A DNA stretch of 64,000 nt from Sphaerisporangium flaviroseum. GTDB lineage: Bacteria > Actinomycetota > Actinomycetes > Streptosporangiales > Streptosporangiaceae. Of this stretch, positions 33,985 to 41,926 are shown piece by piece; positions within the stretch are counted from its first letter, which is position 1, and the number at the start of each line of letters is the position of its first letter. Location: positions 124,001-188,000 of the forward strand of contig NZ_BAAAZR010000019.1 of NCBI RefSeq assembly GCF_039537005.1. Reading direction: 5' to 3'. The notes beneath the pieces are model-generated. The model had not been told where the DNA came from. It searched no databases and saw only the letters and a program-made list of their open reading frames with translations. The position numbers were made by a program, and so were the translations under genes.

Positions 33985-34962
33985 CAGCGGCCCACGCCGC
34001 ATGAGCAGGGCGATCGTCTCGTGCGAGAGCCGTTCCCTGTCCCAGGCGTGGGCGAGGCCGCGCGGCACCCTGCCGATCTGCGCGCAGCGCAGGCTGAGCC
34101 CGTTGTGGTGGAACTCCTCTCCCAGACGCACCTCGTCGGCGCCACGGGTGTAGAAGGCCAGGTCGATGACGCTGCCCTGCGGCCGGAGCAGCCTCAGCGC
34201 CATGGCCAGTGCCCTGGTCTGGCCACGGCACTGGAAGACCACGTCCGCGCCCCGGTCCTTCGGGCCGTGACGCCAGCGCTCCTTCAGCACCACGGCCGCG
34301 TCGTCATCGGCCGCCAGCACCCGGGCGCCGAGCGCCTCGGCGACGCTCAGGCGCTCGGGCGTCTCGTCGACCACCACGACCTCCGCCGCGCCGTGCTCGA
34401 TGGCGAACGAGGCCACGAGCAACCCCACCACGCCCGCGCCCGTCACCGCGACCCGCCGGCCCCGCACTCCGTCACCCAGCCCTTGCACCGCCGGGCCGTA
34501 CAGGTCGGCGGCGGCGTGCAGCAGACCGTTCGCGCAGATCGGGCCCATGTGCGCGACGTAGATGCCGAGCAGCGGATCGAGCTCGCGCGGCAGCTCGACG
34601 AACCTGTCGGCCATCGGGTCGGCCACGTATCCCGTGCGGTGCCCGTAGGCCATCGCGACGACCGCGCCCTCCTGTACGGCCCGCGTCCGGCTCTCGGCGA
34701 CCCTGCCCACCTGCATGTAGCCGATGCCGCGCACCGGATACTCCACCGAGGGCGTGCCCGGCAGGAAGAGGCCGAGCTCGGCGTCCCAGGTGGAGTTCAG
34801 GTAGGGGTTGCCGCCCTTGAGGTAGGTCAGCTCCGTCCCCGCCGAGACGCCGCTGTAGAGGGTCTCGACCCGGAACCCGCCGTCGGGGACCTGGCCCGTC
34901 TTCTCCTCCGCCAGGGTCACCGCGCCCGGCGCGTCGACGCTCAGCGTCCTGATCCGCGTCAT
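33853..34962 (-). CDS. MDR-family dehydrogenase lacking zinc cysteines (paralogue)
   Basis: A 369-residue medium-chain dehydrogenase with the same YSGVSAGTEL replacement of the zinc site as the enzyme at 30654, an NAD(P) motif VTGAGVVGLLVA and LGEEFHHNGLSL. The ATG at 34962 matches the family start (TRIRTLSVDAPG) and has GGGAG upstream; an ATG at 35025 would add 21 residues and overlap the preceding oxidoreductase gene by 8 nt. It is read as a pair with that Gfo/Idh/MocA gene and faces the glycosidase gene tail to tail with a 132-nt overlap. The substrate is unknown. Confidence 0.83.
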   Translation of the reverse strand: MTRIRTLSVDAPGAVTLAEEKTGQVPDGGFRVETLYSGVSAGTELTYLKGGNPYLNSTWDAELGLFLPGTPSVEYPVRGIGYMQVGRVAESRTRAVQEGAVVAMAYGHRTGYVADPMADRFVELPRELDPLLGIYVAHMGPICANGLLHAAADLYGPAVQGLGDGVRGRRVAVTGAGVVGLLVASFAIEHGAAEVVVVDETPERLSVAEALGARVLAADDDAAVVLKERWRHGPKDRGADVVFQCRGQTRALAMALRLLRPQGSVIDLAFYTRGADEVRLGEEFHHNGLSLRCAQIGRVPRGLAHAWDRERLSHETIALLMRRGPLLREHMITDIVDFGEAPALLGDLAARRRHALQAVLRHDVEEQRG

Positions 34963-35017
34963 CTCACGCACGCTCCCGATGTGCGCCGGGGCACGTCTCT
35001 GCCCGTTCTCCCGGGTC

Positions 35018-35968
35018 TCAGGCATCGAGCGTCACCGGCCCTCCCTCGGCGGCCGACCGCGCGACCGCGTGCGCCAGGCGGTGGGTCCTCAGCGCCTCCT
35101 CGTACGGCGCGCGCACGTCGGCCTGCCCTCCCTGCACCGCGTTCACGAACTCCCTGTCCACGCGGGTCTTGGCCTCCCCGGGCTCCTCGACCACGGTGTC
35201 CCCGTTGACGACCAGCCGCGTCTCGGTCACGTCCAGCACCAGGCCTTCGGCGTGCAGTTCGAGACCGATGCGGTGCTTGCGCTCCAGCAGGCTGGTGGCG
35301 GCGAGCAGCCCGGCCGCGCCGTCACGGAAGCGCAGGACCGCGGCGGTGGCCCGGTCGATCTCCCCCTCGGGGGTGCTCCCGTCCGGCACCGCATGCACCA
35401 TGGCCACCTCACCGACCAGCACTCTGGCCAGGTCTAGCACGTGGACCGCCTGCTCCAGCACCTGCCCGCCGGACATGTCCCGCCTGATCCACCAGGGCAC
35501 GGGAGGGAGCTTGTCGAGCCAGTGGCCGAGCGCCAGCCGCACCGGCCGGCCGTCGAGCAGTTCCCGCGCCCGCGCCAGGGTGTCCAGGTAACGCCAGTGA
35601 TGGCCGACCGCGGAGACCAGGCCTCGCTTGGCGATCTCCGCCGCGATCTTCTCCGCGGTCGTCAGGTCGAGGGCCAGCGGCTTCTCGACGAAAATCGGAA
35701 GGCCGGCTTCGAGCGCGTCCAGTTCAGGCGTACCGTGCGCGAAAGGAGGCACGCAGACGTAGACCGCGTCGAGGCCGCCCGCCTCCAGAAGGTCGGTGTG
35801 GCGGCTGTACGCTCGGGCGCCGTGTTGAGAGGCCAAGGTCTCGGCCTTGTGGAAATCGGTGTCGGCGATCCCGCCGATTTTTACATCCCGGAAACCGGAG
35901 AGTACGTCAGCGTGGCGTACGGCGACATTTCCAGCACCGATAATGCCGATACGGGTCGTTGAGGTCAC
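35018..35968 (-). CDS. Gfo/Idh/MocA-family oxidoreductase
   Basis: A 316-residue sugar-type dehydrogenase. The Rossmann motif IGIIGAGNVAVRHADVL opens the protein, EKPLALD (Lys of the EKP motif) lies near residue 95, and VGHHWRYLDT follows. Members oxidise or reduce hydroxyls of inositols, glucosides and UDP-sugars using NAD(P). The start is a GTG at 35968 without a clear ribosome binding site. It is divergent from the GpgS-like gene and co-directional with the MDR paralogue. In other bacteria such pairs act in succession with TIM-barrel isomerases on 3-oxo-sugars. Confidence 0.87.
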   Translation of the reverse strand: MTSTTRIGIIGAGNVAVRHADVLSGFRDVKIGGIADTDFHKAETLASQHGARAYSRHTDLLEAGGLDAVYVCVPPFAHGTPELDALEAGLPIFVEKPLALDLTTAEKIAAEIAKRGLVSAVGHHWRYLDTLARARELLDGRPVRLALGHWLDKLPPVPWWIRRDMSGGQVLEQAVHVLDLARVLVGEVAMVHAVPDGSTPEGEIDRATAAVLRFRDGAAGLLAATSLLERKHRIGLELHAEGLVLDVTETRLVVNGDTVVEEPGEAKTRVDREFVNAVQGGQADVRAPYEEALRTHRLAHAVARSAAEGGPVTLDA

Positions 35969-36073
35969 GCAGCGGCATATGCCTCATCTGAGGCTCGGCA
36001 AACAAGATGTTCAAATCGCTCTGTCCGGGGCAGCTTTGTCGCCTGTCATGTCATCAGATCCGGGGGAAGCTGC

Positions 36074-37087
36074 ATGCAGAAAGATTCTGGTAGATCGCTG
36101 CGGATGCCGTCGCTGGTCAGGGACTGGTTCGGGCCGCACACCAGCTCCGCGGCGGACTGGCCGCCGGACCTGCTCATCCGCGCCAAGGGGACGGTGACGG
36201 TGAGCGTGGTGCTGCCCGCGCGTGATGAGGAAGGGACGGTCGGCGAGATCGTTTCGGTCATCCGCCGGGACCTCGTCGAAACGGTCCCGCTCGTGGACGA
36301 GATAGTCGTCGTCGACTCGCGGTCCACCGACGCCACCGCCGCCCGTGCCGCCGCGGCGGGCGCGCGGGTGGTGCACCAGGACGACGTGCTGCCCGGCCTG
36401 CCCCCGCTGTCGGGCAAGGGCGAGGCGCTGTGGAAGGGGCTGGCCGCCTCTACCGGGGACATCGTCGTGTTCGTCGACTCCGATCTGCGCAATTTCGGCG
36501 CCCACTTCATCTCCGGGCTGCTCGGCCCGCTGCTCACGCAGCCCGGCACCCATTTCGTGAAGGGCGCCTACGAGCGGCCGCTGATCGGCCTCGACGGGGT
36601 CGTGCAGCGCGGCGCGGGCGGCAGGGTCACCGAGCTGGTGGCCAGGCCGATGCTCAACCTGTACTGGCCCGAGCTGGCCGGCTTCATACAGCCGCTCGGC
36701 GGGGAGTACGCGGCCAGGCGCTCGGTGCTGGAGCAGGTGCCCTTCGTCACCGAGTACGGCGTGGAGTTCGCCCTTCTCGTCGACCTGCTCGAACGCGTGG
36801 GGCTCGACGCGATGGCCCAGGTGGACCTCGGCCACCGCGAGCACAGCCACCAGTCGACCGCCGCGCTCGGCCGGATGGCCGGGCAGATCATGCTGACCGC
36901 CTGGTCCCGGCTCGAACGGCAGGGCCGCATCGTCGCCTCGGAGGCGCCCGCGACGCGCCTGCTCCAGTTCGACGCCGACGGGGAGGCGAACCTGAGCGAC
37001 GTCGGCGTGGCCGAACGACCTCCGCTCGCCTCGCTGATCAACCCCCCGGTCGTCCCGGACGTCTCGGTGAAGGAGGACGTCGCATGA
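36074..37087 (+). CDS. GT2 family glucosyl-3-phosphoglycerate synthase-like protein
   Basis: A 337-residue glycosyltransferase. SVVLPARDEEGTVG starts the GT-A fold near residue 44, VVDSRSTDAT follows, the metal-binding DSD is at 135-137 (FVDSDLRNF), then GGEYAARR and GLDAMAQVDLGHREHSHQS. The length and these motifs match GpgS (GT81), which transfers glucose from a nucleotide sugar to 3-phosphoglycerate, the first step to glucosylglycerate and, in mycobacteria, methylglucose polysaccharides. GGGGGAAG lies before the ATG. The GT4 gene follows with an ATGA overlap. No GpgP phosphatase gene is adjacent. Confidence 0.8.
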   Translation: MQKDSGRSLRMPSLVRDWFGPHTSSAADWPPDLLIRAKGTVTVSVVLPARDEEGTVGEIVSVIRRDLVETVPLVDEIVVVDSRSTDATAARAAAAGARVVHQDDVLPGLPPLSGKGEALWKGLAASTGDIVVFVDSDLRNFGAHFISGLLGPLLTQPGTHFVKGAYERPLIGLDGVVQRGAGGRVTELVARPMLNLYWPELAGFIQPLGGEYAARRSVLEQVPFVTEYGVEFALLVDLLERVGLDAMAQVDLGHREHSHQSTAALGRMAGQIMLTAWSRLERQGRIVASEAPATRLLQFDADGEANLSDVGVAERPPLASLINPPVVPDVSVKEDVA

Positions 37088-38214
37088 ACGTGCTGATCAA
37101 CGCCGGCCCGTGGCTGCCCGTACCGCCGTCCGGCTACGGCGGCATCGAGAACATCGTCGCCACACTGATCCCGCCGCTGCGCGAGCGAGGGGTTCGCGTG
37201 GTGCTCGCCGCGGCGGGCACCAGCTCGATCGAGGTGGACGAGCTCATCAGCGTCTTCGACGAGGGGCAGTTCTCCCACCTGCAGAAGCCGTACAACCAGG
37301 TCATGGGCATCGCGCACGCGCACCAGGCCAAGGTGGTCGCCGAGCTGCGCCGCCGCGACGACATCGACCTGGTCCACGATCACCTGGAGGTGGTCGGCCC
37401 CGCCGTCCTGTCGGCCCTCAGCGGGCCGCCGGTGCTGCACACCCTTCACTGGGACCTGGGCAAACACGCCGCCTTCTACGGAGCATTCCCCACGTCGATC
37501 GCGGTCAACGGGGTCTCCCAGTCACAGCTGCTGCGGGCTCCCGCCGCGCTGAAGGCGGCCGCGCTCGGTTCCATCCACCTGGCCACCCCGCTCGCCGACG
37601 CCGATGTGCGCGTGGAGCGGGGCGAGCACCTGGTGGTGATGGGCCGCGTCTGCCGGCTCAAGGGCCAGCACATCGCGGCCAGGATCTCCCAGAAGCTCGG
37701 CCTGCCGCTCGTGCTCGCGGGCCCGGTCACCGGGCTGAACTCCGCCGCGGAGCTCGACGCGGTGGTCGAGGACCCCGACCACCCGCTGCACGGGCACCCC
37801 GACGTGCGCTACCACGCCGACGAGGTCACCCCCTACCTCGACGGGGACCTGGTGAAGTGGGTGGGCTCGGTCGAAGGCCGGGAACGCGACCACCTCTACG
37901 CCTCCGCCCGCGCGGCGCTGTTCCCCATCTTGTGGGACGAGCCGGGCGGCACCGCCGTGGTCGAGGCCCTCGCCCTCGGGGTCCCGCCCATCGGCCTGCG
38001 CCGCGGCGTGCTCCCCGAGATCATCGACCACGGCCGCACCGGCTTCCTCGCCGACACCGAGGAGGAACTGGCCGAGCTGATCATGCGCGTCGACGAGATC
38101 GACCCGGAAGAGTGCCGCAAGGAGGCCCGCACCCGCTTCTCCCCCGCCGTCATGGCCGACCGCTACCTGGAGTTCTACGAACGCACCCTGAACTGGCGCC
38201 GCGCCCGCGCCTGA
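37084..38214 (+). CDS. GT4-family glycosyltransferase
   Basis: A 376-residue GT-B glycosyltransferase. PPSGYGGIENIVATL forms the N-terminal glycine loop, MGRVCRLKGQHIAARI opens the second domain, and DEPGGTAVVEALALGVPPIG holds the E-x7-E-type nucleotide-sugar motif. Motif order is that of retaining GT4 enzymes such as glycogen/sucrose synthase relatives. It is translationally coupled to the GpgS-like gene and may extend or modify the same product. Acceptor and donor are not evident from sequence. Confidence 0.86.
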   Translation: MNVLINAGPWLPVPPSGYGGIENIVATLIPPLRERGVRVVLAAAGTSSIEVDELISVFDEGQFSHLQKPYNQVMGIAHAHQAKVVAELRRRDDIDLVHDHLEVVGPAVLSALSGPPVLHTLHWDLGKHAAFYGAFPTSIAVNGVSQSQLLRAPAALKAAALGSIHLATPLADADVRVERGEHLVVMGRVCRLKGQHIAARISQKLGLPLVLAGPVTGLNSAAELDAVVEDPDHPLHGHPDVRYHADEVTPYLDGDLVKWVGSVEGRERDHLYASARAALFPILWDEPGGTAVVEALALGVPPIGLRRGVLPEIIDHGRTGFLADTEEELAELIMRVDEIDPEECRKEARTRFSPAVMADRYLEFYERTLNWRRARA

Positions 38215-38240
38215 CGCGCCGCAGGCCACGTCCCGGCCGT

Positions 38241-38263
38241 GCCGCCCGCGTCACCCGGGCGGC
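38241..38263. terminator. Bidirectional terminator hairpin
   Basis: GCCGCCCG and CGGGCGGC form a perfect 8-bp stem with a seven-base loop between the convergent glycosyltransferase and short-chain dehydrogenase genes. Confidence 0.6.
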
Positions 38264-38281
38264 CGGCTCGGATCGGGCTCG

Positions 38282-39037
38282 TTACCACGGGAGCGGGCCC
38301 TGGTCGCCGAAGCAGCCGCCGGTCGGGCCATCGTCGTCGAGGGTGGCGAGCCGCACGGCGATCGCGGCGCCGTCGGCGGCGGTGCGGGTGAGGCCGGGAA
38401 CGGCCTTGGTGAAGCCGGTGGCGCACGGTCCCGGGTCCGCCGCGTTGACCAGGACGCCGTGCGCGCGGAGCTCCTTGGCGTACTGGACGGTCAGCGAGTT
38501 GAGCGCGGTCTTGGACGGGACGTACGCCACCGAGGCCGGCCGGTGGGTGAAGTGCCCCTCGGGATCGGCCATCAACGTCAGCGACCCGAGGCCGCTGGTG
38601 ACGTTGACGATGCGTCCCGCGGGCGAGCGCAGCAACAGCGGGAGCATCGCGGTGGTCACGCTGATCACGCCGAAGACGTTGGTCTCGAACACCTCCCTGA
38701 CCACCTCCAGCCGGGCGCCGGTGGGACCCTGCCCCCCGGGGTCGCCCAGGATCCCGGCATTGTTCACCAGGACGTCGAGCACGCCGAAATGGTCGTCGAC
38801 ATAGCGCGCGGCCGTCGTGACCGACGTCCGATCGGTGACGTCGAGTGGGAGCGCGCGCACGTCGGCGGAGGCGGACCGCAGCGCGGCCGCCGCCTCCTCT
38901 CCCCGTCTCCGATCCCTGGCGCCGAGCAGCACGGTCATGCCCCGCTCGGCCAGCTGAGCGACGATCTCGCGCCCGATCCCCTGGTTGGCGCCGGTGACCA
39001 GCGCCGTCGTGGGCAGGGCGGTGGTGTTCTCCGTCAT
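38282..39037 (-). CDS. Short-chain dehydrogenase/reductase
   Basis: A 251-residue classical SDR with the cofactor motif TGANQGIG, LVNNAG and the catalytic YVPSK (Tyr-x-x-x-Lys) preceded by NVTSG. Arg in GARDRR after the second strand suggests NADPH preference. Length and motifs resemble carbonyl-reductase-like SDRs; the substrate is unknown. It lies 22 nt after the HIBADH-family gene and both are read leftward, so they probably form a two-gene operon. The ribosome binding site is weak. Confidence 0.87.
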   Translation of the reverse strand: MTENTTALPTTALVTGANQGIGREIVAQLAERGMTVLLGARDRRRGEEAAAALRSASADVRALPLDVTDRTSVTTAARYVDDHFGVLDVLVNNAGILGDPGGQGPTGARLEVVREVFETNVFGVISVTTAMLPLLLRSPAGRIVNVTSGLGSLTLMADPEGHFTHRPASVAYVPSKTALNSLTVQYAKELRAHGVLVNAADPGPCATGFTKAVPGLTRTAADGAAIAVRLATLDDDGPTGGCFGDQGPLPW

Positions 39038-39059
39038 GGCCGGATACCGTTCCCCGCGT

Positions 39060-39962
39060 TCATCCCCGGCCGGACGCTCCCCCGGTCATGCCGGGCTCGG
39101 TGCGGCGTTCCCCGCGGAGCAGTTCCACGATCGCGGCGATGTCGGCCTCGCCCCACTCCCCTTCGGCCGCTTCGTGGTAGCGCCGCTCGACCAGCCCGGC
39201 GATGGGCAGCGAGAGCCCGTTCGACTCCGCCACCCGCACGAGGTGCCCCACGTCCTTGGCGCCGAGCCTGGTGGCGAACCACCCCTGGTGATCACCGCTG
39301 ATGACGTCGTCGAGCCGGTTGCGGATGCTGGGCGAGACGGTGGGCCACTGGTCGAAGACCTCGCGCAGCAGCTTGACGTCGAGCCCGGCGGCCTCCGCCG
39401 TGGCCACCACCTCGGCGACGACGGCGATCTGGGAGATCAGCATGTAGTTGTTGAGCAGCTTGAAGGTCGTCGCGCTGCCGGGGTCCTCACCGCAGAACCA
39501 GTGGACCGAGAAGACGCCCGGCCACAGGGGCTCGAGCCGCTCGATCAGGTGGCGTTGCCCTCCCAGCAGGCCCGATGCCATGCCCTGGAGAACGGTCTGC
39601 GGCGCGGCGATGATGGGCGCGGCGACGAACCGCCGCCCTGGGGCGACCTCCTGGAGACCGCGGGAGGTCTCTGGAGAGACCGTGCTCATGTCGACCACGA
39701 CCGGCGCTTCCGGAGCGGGGCCGAGGTCGGCCAGCCGTCCGATGACGTCCGTGACGGCCCGATCGTCGGCGAGCGACATCAGCACCGCCTCGGCGCCGCG
39801 CGCGGCCTCCATCGGCGAGGACGCCTCGACGGCACCGGCCTGGACCACCTCGGCGGCCTTCCCGGGCGTCCGGTTCCAGACCTTGACCTCATGTCCCTGC
39901 CCGAGCAGCCGCCTGGCCACCGCCCGCCCCATGTTGCCCATGCCAAGTACAGCTATCTGCAT
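39060..39962 (-). CDS. NAD(P)-binding HIBADH/6-phosphogluconate dehydrogenase-family protein
   Basis: A 300-residue beta-hydroxyacid dehydrogenase. VLGMGNMGRAVARRLL is the Rossmann motif, DMSTVSPETS the substrate loop, and Lys in TTFKLLNNYML the family catalytic residue. Close relatives include glyoxylate/succinic semialdehyde reductases and imine reductases. AAGGGGGAA precedes the ATG and an inverted repeat covers the region just upstream. It starts the operon with the SDR gene. Confidence 0.86.
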   Translation of the reverse strand: MQIAVLGMGNMGRAVARRLLGQGHEVKVWNRTPGKAAEVVQAGAVEASSPMEAARGAEAVLMSLADDRAVTDVIGRLADLGPAPEAPVVVDMSTVSPETSRGLQEVAPGRRFVAAPIIAAPQTVLQGMASGLLGGQRHLIERLEPLWPGVFSVHWFCGEDPGSATTFKLLNNYMLISQIAVVAEVVATAEAAGLDVKLLREVFDQWPTVSPSIRNRLDDVISGDHQGWFATRLGAKDVGHLVRVAESNGLSLPIAGLVERRYHEAAEGEWGEADIAAIVELLRGERRTEPGMTGGASGRG

Positions 39963-39976
39963 ACGTCATTCCCCCT

Positions 39977-39990
39977 TGACACCATTGTCA
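39977..39990. promoter_or_regulatory. Inverted repeat upstream of the HIBADH-family gene
   Basis: TGACACCATTGTCA, a 5-bp perfect inverted repeat with four central bases, lies 14 nt upstream of the ATG and next to the ribosome binding site. It looks like a repressor site. The regulator is not obvious in the window. Confidence 0.4.
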
Positions 39991-40359
39991 CGGCTCGTCC
40001 ACCACCGGCGATGGAGGCTCGCTGGAGGAACATCGTGCCGAGGTGCCAAACCGGCACTTTGGGGAATACCGATAGAGAGGTCGCTCGTAACAAGGGACGA
40101 ACCACGGCATGCCGGGGGAACGGCATGCCACTGGGAAGCACAATACGTGTCGTGGCATCTCGCGCTAGAAGCGCGTGCCGTTCCATCCTCCGCCATCCAG
40201 CCTTCGACGGCCCGGCCGATCCCAATCATTCACCGGCTGCGCGTGCGCGAGCCTGTACCCACATATTCCCGACTCATAGAGGACACGTATCCCTGTCGGC
40301 TCTTAATGAGGTGAACTGCTTATACGTTTGCTCCAGGGGAACTTCGAACGGGGGCATGA
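39991..40359. other. Divergent promoter region with repeated GGCATGCC
   Basis: This stretch separates the leftward dehydrogenase pair from the rightward secreted-protein genes. The palindrome CGGCATGCCG at 40105 and a second GGCATGCC at 40122 are 16 bp apart, a typical operator spacing. GGGAAT at 40064-40069 followed about 20 nt later by CGTAAC resembles an ECF-type promoter. No protein-like frame is evident. Confidence 0.4.
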
Positions 40360-40950
40360 ATGGGCAATCATCGATACAGGAGGAGCTCGATCCGCCTGGC
40401 TCTCATCAGCGGGATCAGCATGGCGCTGATCGGCGCCGCGACCCCGGCGACCTCCATGACGCCCGTGACGGGCACCGCCGCGCCGGTCGGCTCGCCGGTG
40501 CCGGAATCCGGCAGAACAGACCCCGATCTCACCGCTCTGCGCCACATCTGGGAGCGGCAGGCGGAGGCCTGGGCCCGGGGAGACGGCAATGCGTATGCCA
40601 TGAATTACACCCCGGATGCCGACCTTGTGAACATCAAAGGCGAGCATCTCCACAGCCGTCCCGTCATAGCCACCCAAATCCAGCGTTACTTTAATAATCA
40701 ACTCAAGAACACCCATCTCCTCAGGCTGGAGGAGAAGGTCCGTCTCATCTCTCCCACGATGGCGATCATCGTCCGCAAGGACTGCGTGCTCTACGGCGCG
40801 GAGAAGTCCTGCCGCCCGGACACCCTCTCGCTCAACACCAGCGTCGCCGTCAAGCACCTGGGCAAATGGATGATCACTTCTTTCCACAACACCCTCGTCA
40901 TGCCGCAGGACGATCAGCGGCCGCCGTTCAGAATCTCCTCTACGAGCTGA
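40360..40950 (+). CDS. Secreted SnoaL/NTF2-like protein, copy 1
   Basis: A 196-residue protein with an N-terminal signal peptide (positive RYRRSS, then a hydrophobic stretch to about residue 33) and a SnoaL/NTF2-like domain of the SgcJ/EcaC type: LRHIWERQAEAWARGDGNAYAMNY, DLVNIKGE and LEEKVRLISPTMAIIVRKD are landmarks (listed separately, residues 58-140). Two cysteines in the mature part may form a disulphide. Function unknown. It is a tandem paralogue of the next gene, with the same AACTTCGAACGGGGGCA leader. Confidence 0.83.
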   Translation: MGNHRYRRSSIRLALISGISMALIGAATPATSMTPVTGTAAPVGSPVPESGRTDPDLTALRHIWERQAEAWARGDGNAYAMNYTPDADLVNIKGEHLHSRPVIATQIQRYFNNQLKNTHLLRLEEKVRLISPTMAIIVRKDCVLYGAEKSCRPDTLSLNTSVAVKHLGKWMITSFHNTLVMPQDDQRPPFRISSTS

Positions 40951-41008
40951 CCAGGTGCCGGCGACCAAGCCACCGGCACGTTTCCAATCACTTCGAACGG
41001 GGGCACTG

Positions 41009-41623
41009 ATGGGCATTCATCGATTCGCGCGGGGAGCAGCCTGCCTGGCCGTCATGGGCGGGCTCGGGATGGCGTTGGGCGGCGCCGCCATGCCCGCGGC
41101 GGGCGTGGCGCCGACCGGGGGCGCGCTGTCGGCTCCCTCCGGTTCCCGTTCCGCGGGGACGGACCGGGCCGACACCGACCTCGCCGCTCTGGCCCAGCTC
41201 TGGAACCGGCAGGCGGACGCCTGGGCGAAGGGGGACGGCAACGCATACGGCGCGACCTACACCAAGGACGCCGACTTCGTGAACGTCACCGGCGAGCACC
41301 TGCGCGGCGGTCCGGAGATCGCGGTCGCGTTCCAGGGCTACCTCAACGCCCAGCTCAAGAACACCCGCATCCACACGCTGGAGGAGAAGATCCAGTTGCT
41401 GTCCCCCACGCTGGCCTTCATCGTCCGCAAGGGGTGCGTGTTCTCCGACACGGCGAAGGTCTGCCGTCCGAACACCCTCTCCATGAACACCAGCATCGTC
41501 GTCAAGGACTCCGGCCGATGGCTGGTCAGGTCCTTCCACAACACCCTGATCGCAGGCTGGGTCGAGCAGCGGGCGGCGAAGAAGTCGGCCTCCCCCGCGG
41601 CGGGCGGGCTGCCTTCCCGATGA
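41009..41623 (+). CDS. Secreted SnoaL/NTF2-like protein, copy 2
   Basis: A 204-residue paralogue of the preceding protein with its own signal peptide (GIHRFARGAACLAVMGGLG) and the same domain, including GDGNAYGATY, FVNVTGEHL, LEEKIQLLSPT and FHNTLIAG. Both copies keep the two cysteines (GCVFSDTAKVCR here). The start at 41009 is placed at the codon aligned with copy 1 and after the identical leader CTTCGAACGGGGGCA. The duplication thus includes the translation signal. Strong tandem hairpins end the unit downstream. Confidence 0.83.
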   Translation: MGIHRFARGAACLAVMGGLGMALGGAAMPAAGVAPTGGALSAPSGSRSAGTDRADTDLAALAQLWNRQADAWAKGDGNAYGATYTKDADFVNVTGEHLRGGPEIAVAFQGYLNAQLKNTRIHTLEEKIQLLSPTLAFIVRKGCVFSDTAKVCRPNTLSMNTSIVVKDSGRWLVRSFHNTLIAGWVEQRAAKKSASPAAGGLPSR

Positions 41624-41633
41624 CCTCGGAGGG

Positions 41634-41665
41634 ACCCGGCCGGAGGCACGACGCCCCGGCCGGGT
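41634..41665 (+). terminator. First terminator hairpin after the SnoaL genes
   Basis: A perfect 10-bp stem, ACCCGGCCGG with CCGGCCGGGT, 12-base loop, starting 11 nt after the stop codon. Confidence 0.75.
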
Positions 41666-41677
41666 CTCTGGCGTACG

Positions 41678-41711
41678 GGGGCCGGTCCCGCCTGGCGGCG
41701 GGACCGGCCCC
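41678..41711 (+). terminator. Second terminator hairpin after the SnoaL genes
   Basis: A perfect 15-bp stem (GGGGCCGGTCCCGCC and its complement) with loop TGGC, the strongest hairpin in the window. With the preceding one it forms a tandem terminator. Confidence 0.8.
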
Positions 41712-41926
41712 TGACGCTTTCAACCACTTTCGCCTTATAAAAGGCGCTGTGACTGGTTTGTTATGGGCTGACCACTTGAGAAGATCATCACACCTCTATA
41801 CAGTCCCACCGGAGACGAGCCCTACACCCACGGCGACTTCCATTGCCGCGAGGCCGGGCCACCATGCGGATCGGGCTGCCCGGGTCGGCGGCCTCCTACG
41901 GCCATGCGGCCGGCGGAGGAGACCAT
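41712..41926. other. Leader region of the FAD oxidoreductase gene
   Basis: Contains a small hairpin CGCCTT-ATAA-AAGGCG near 41731 that includes a TATAAA-like box, followed by ordinary sequence up to a strong GGAGGAG. It probably carries the promoter of the downstream oxidoreductase gene. Confidence 0.4.
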
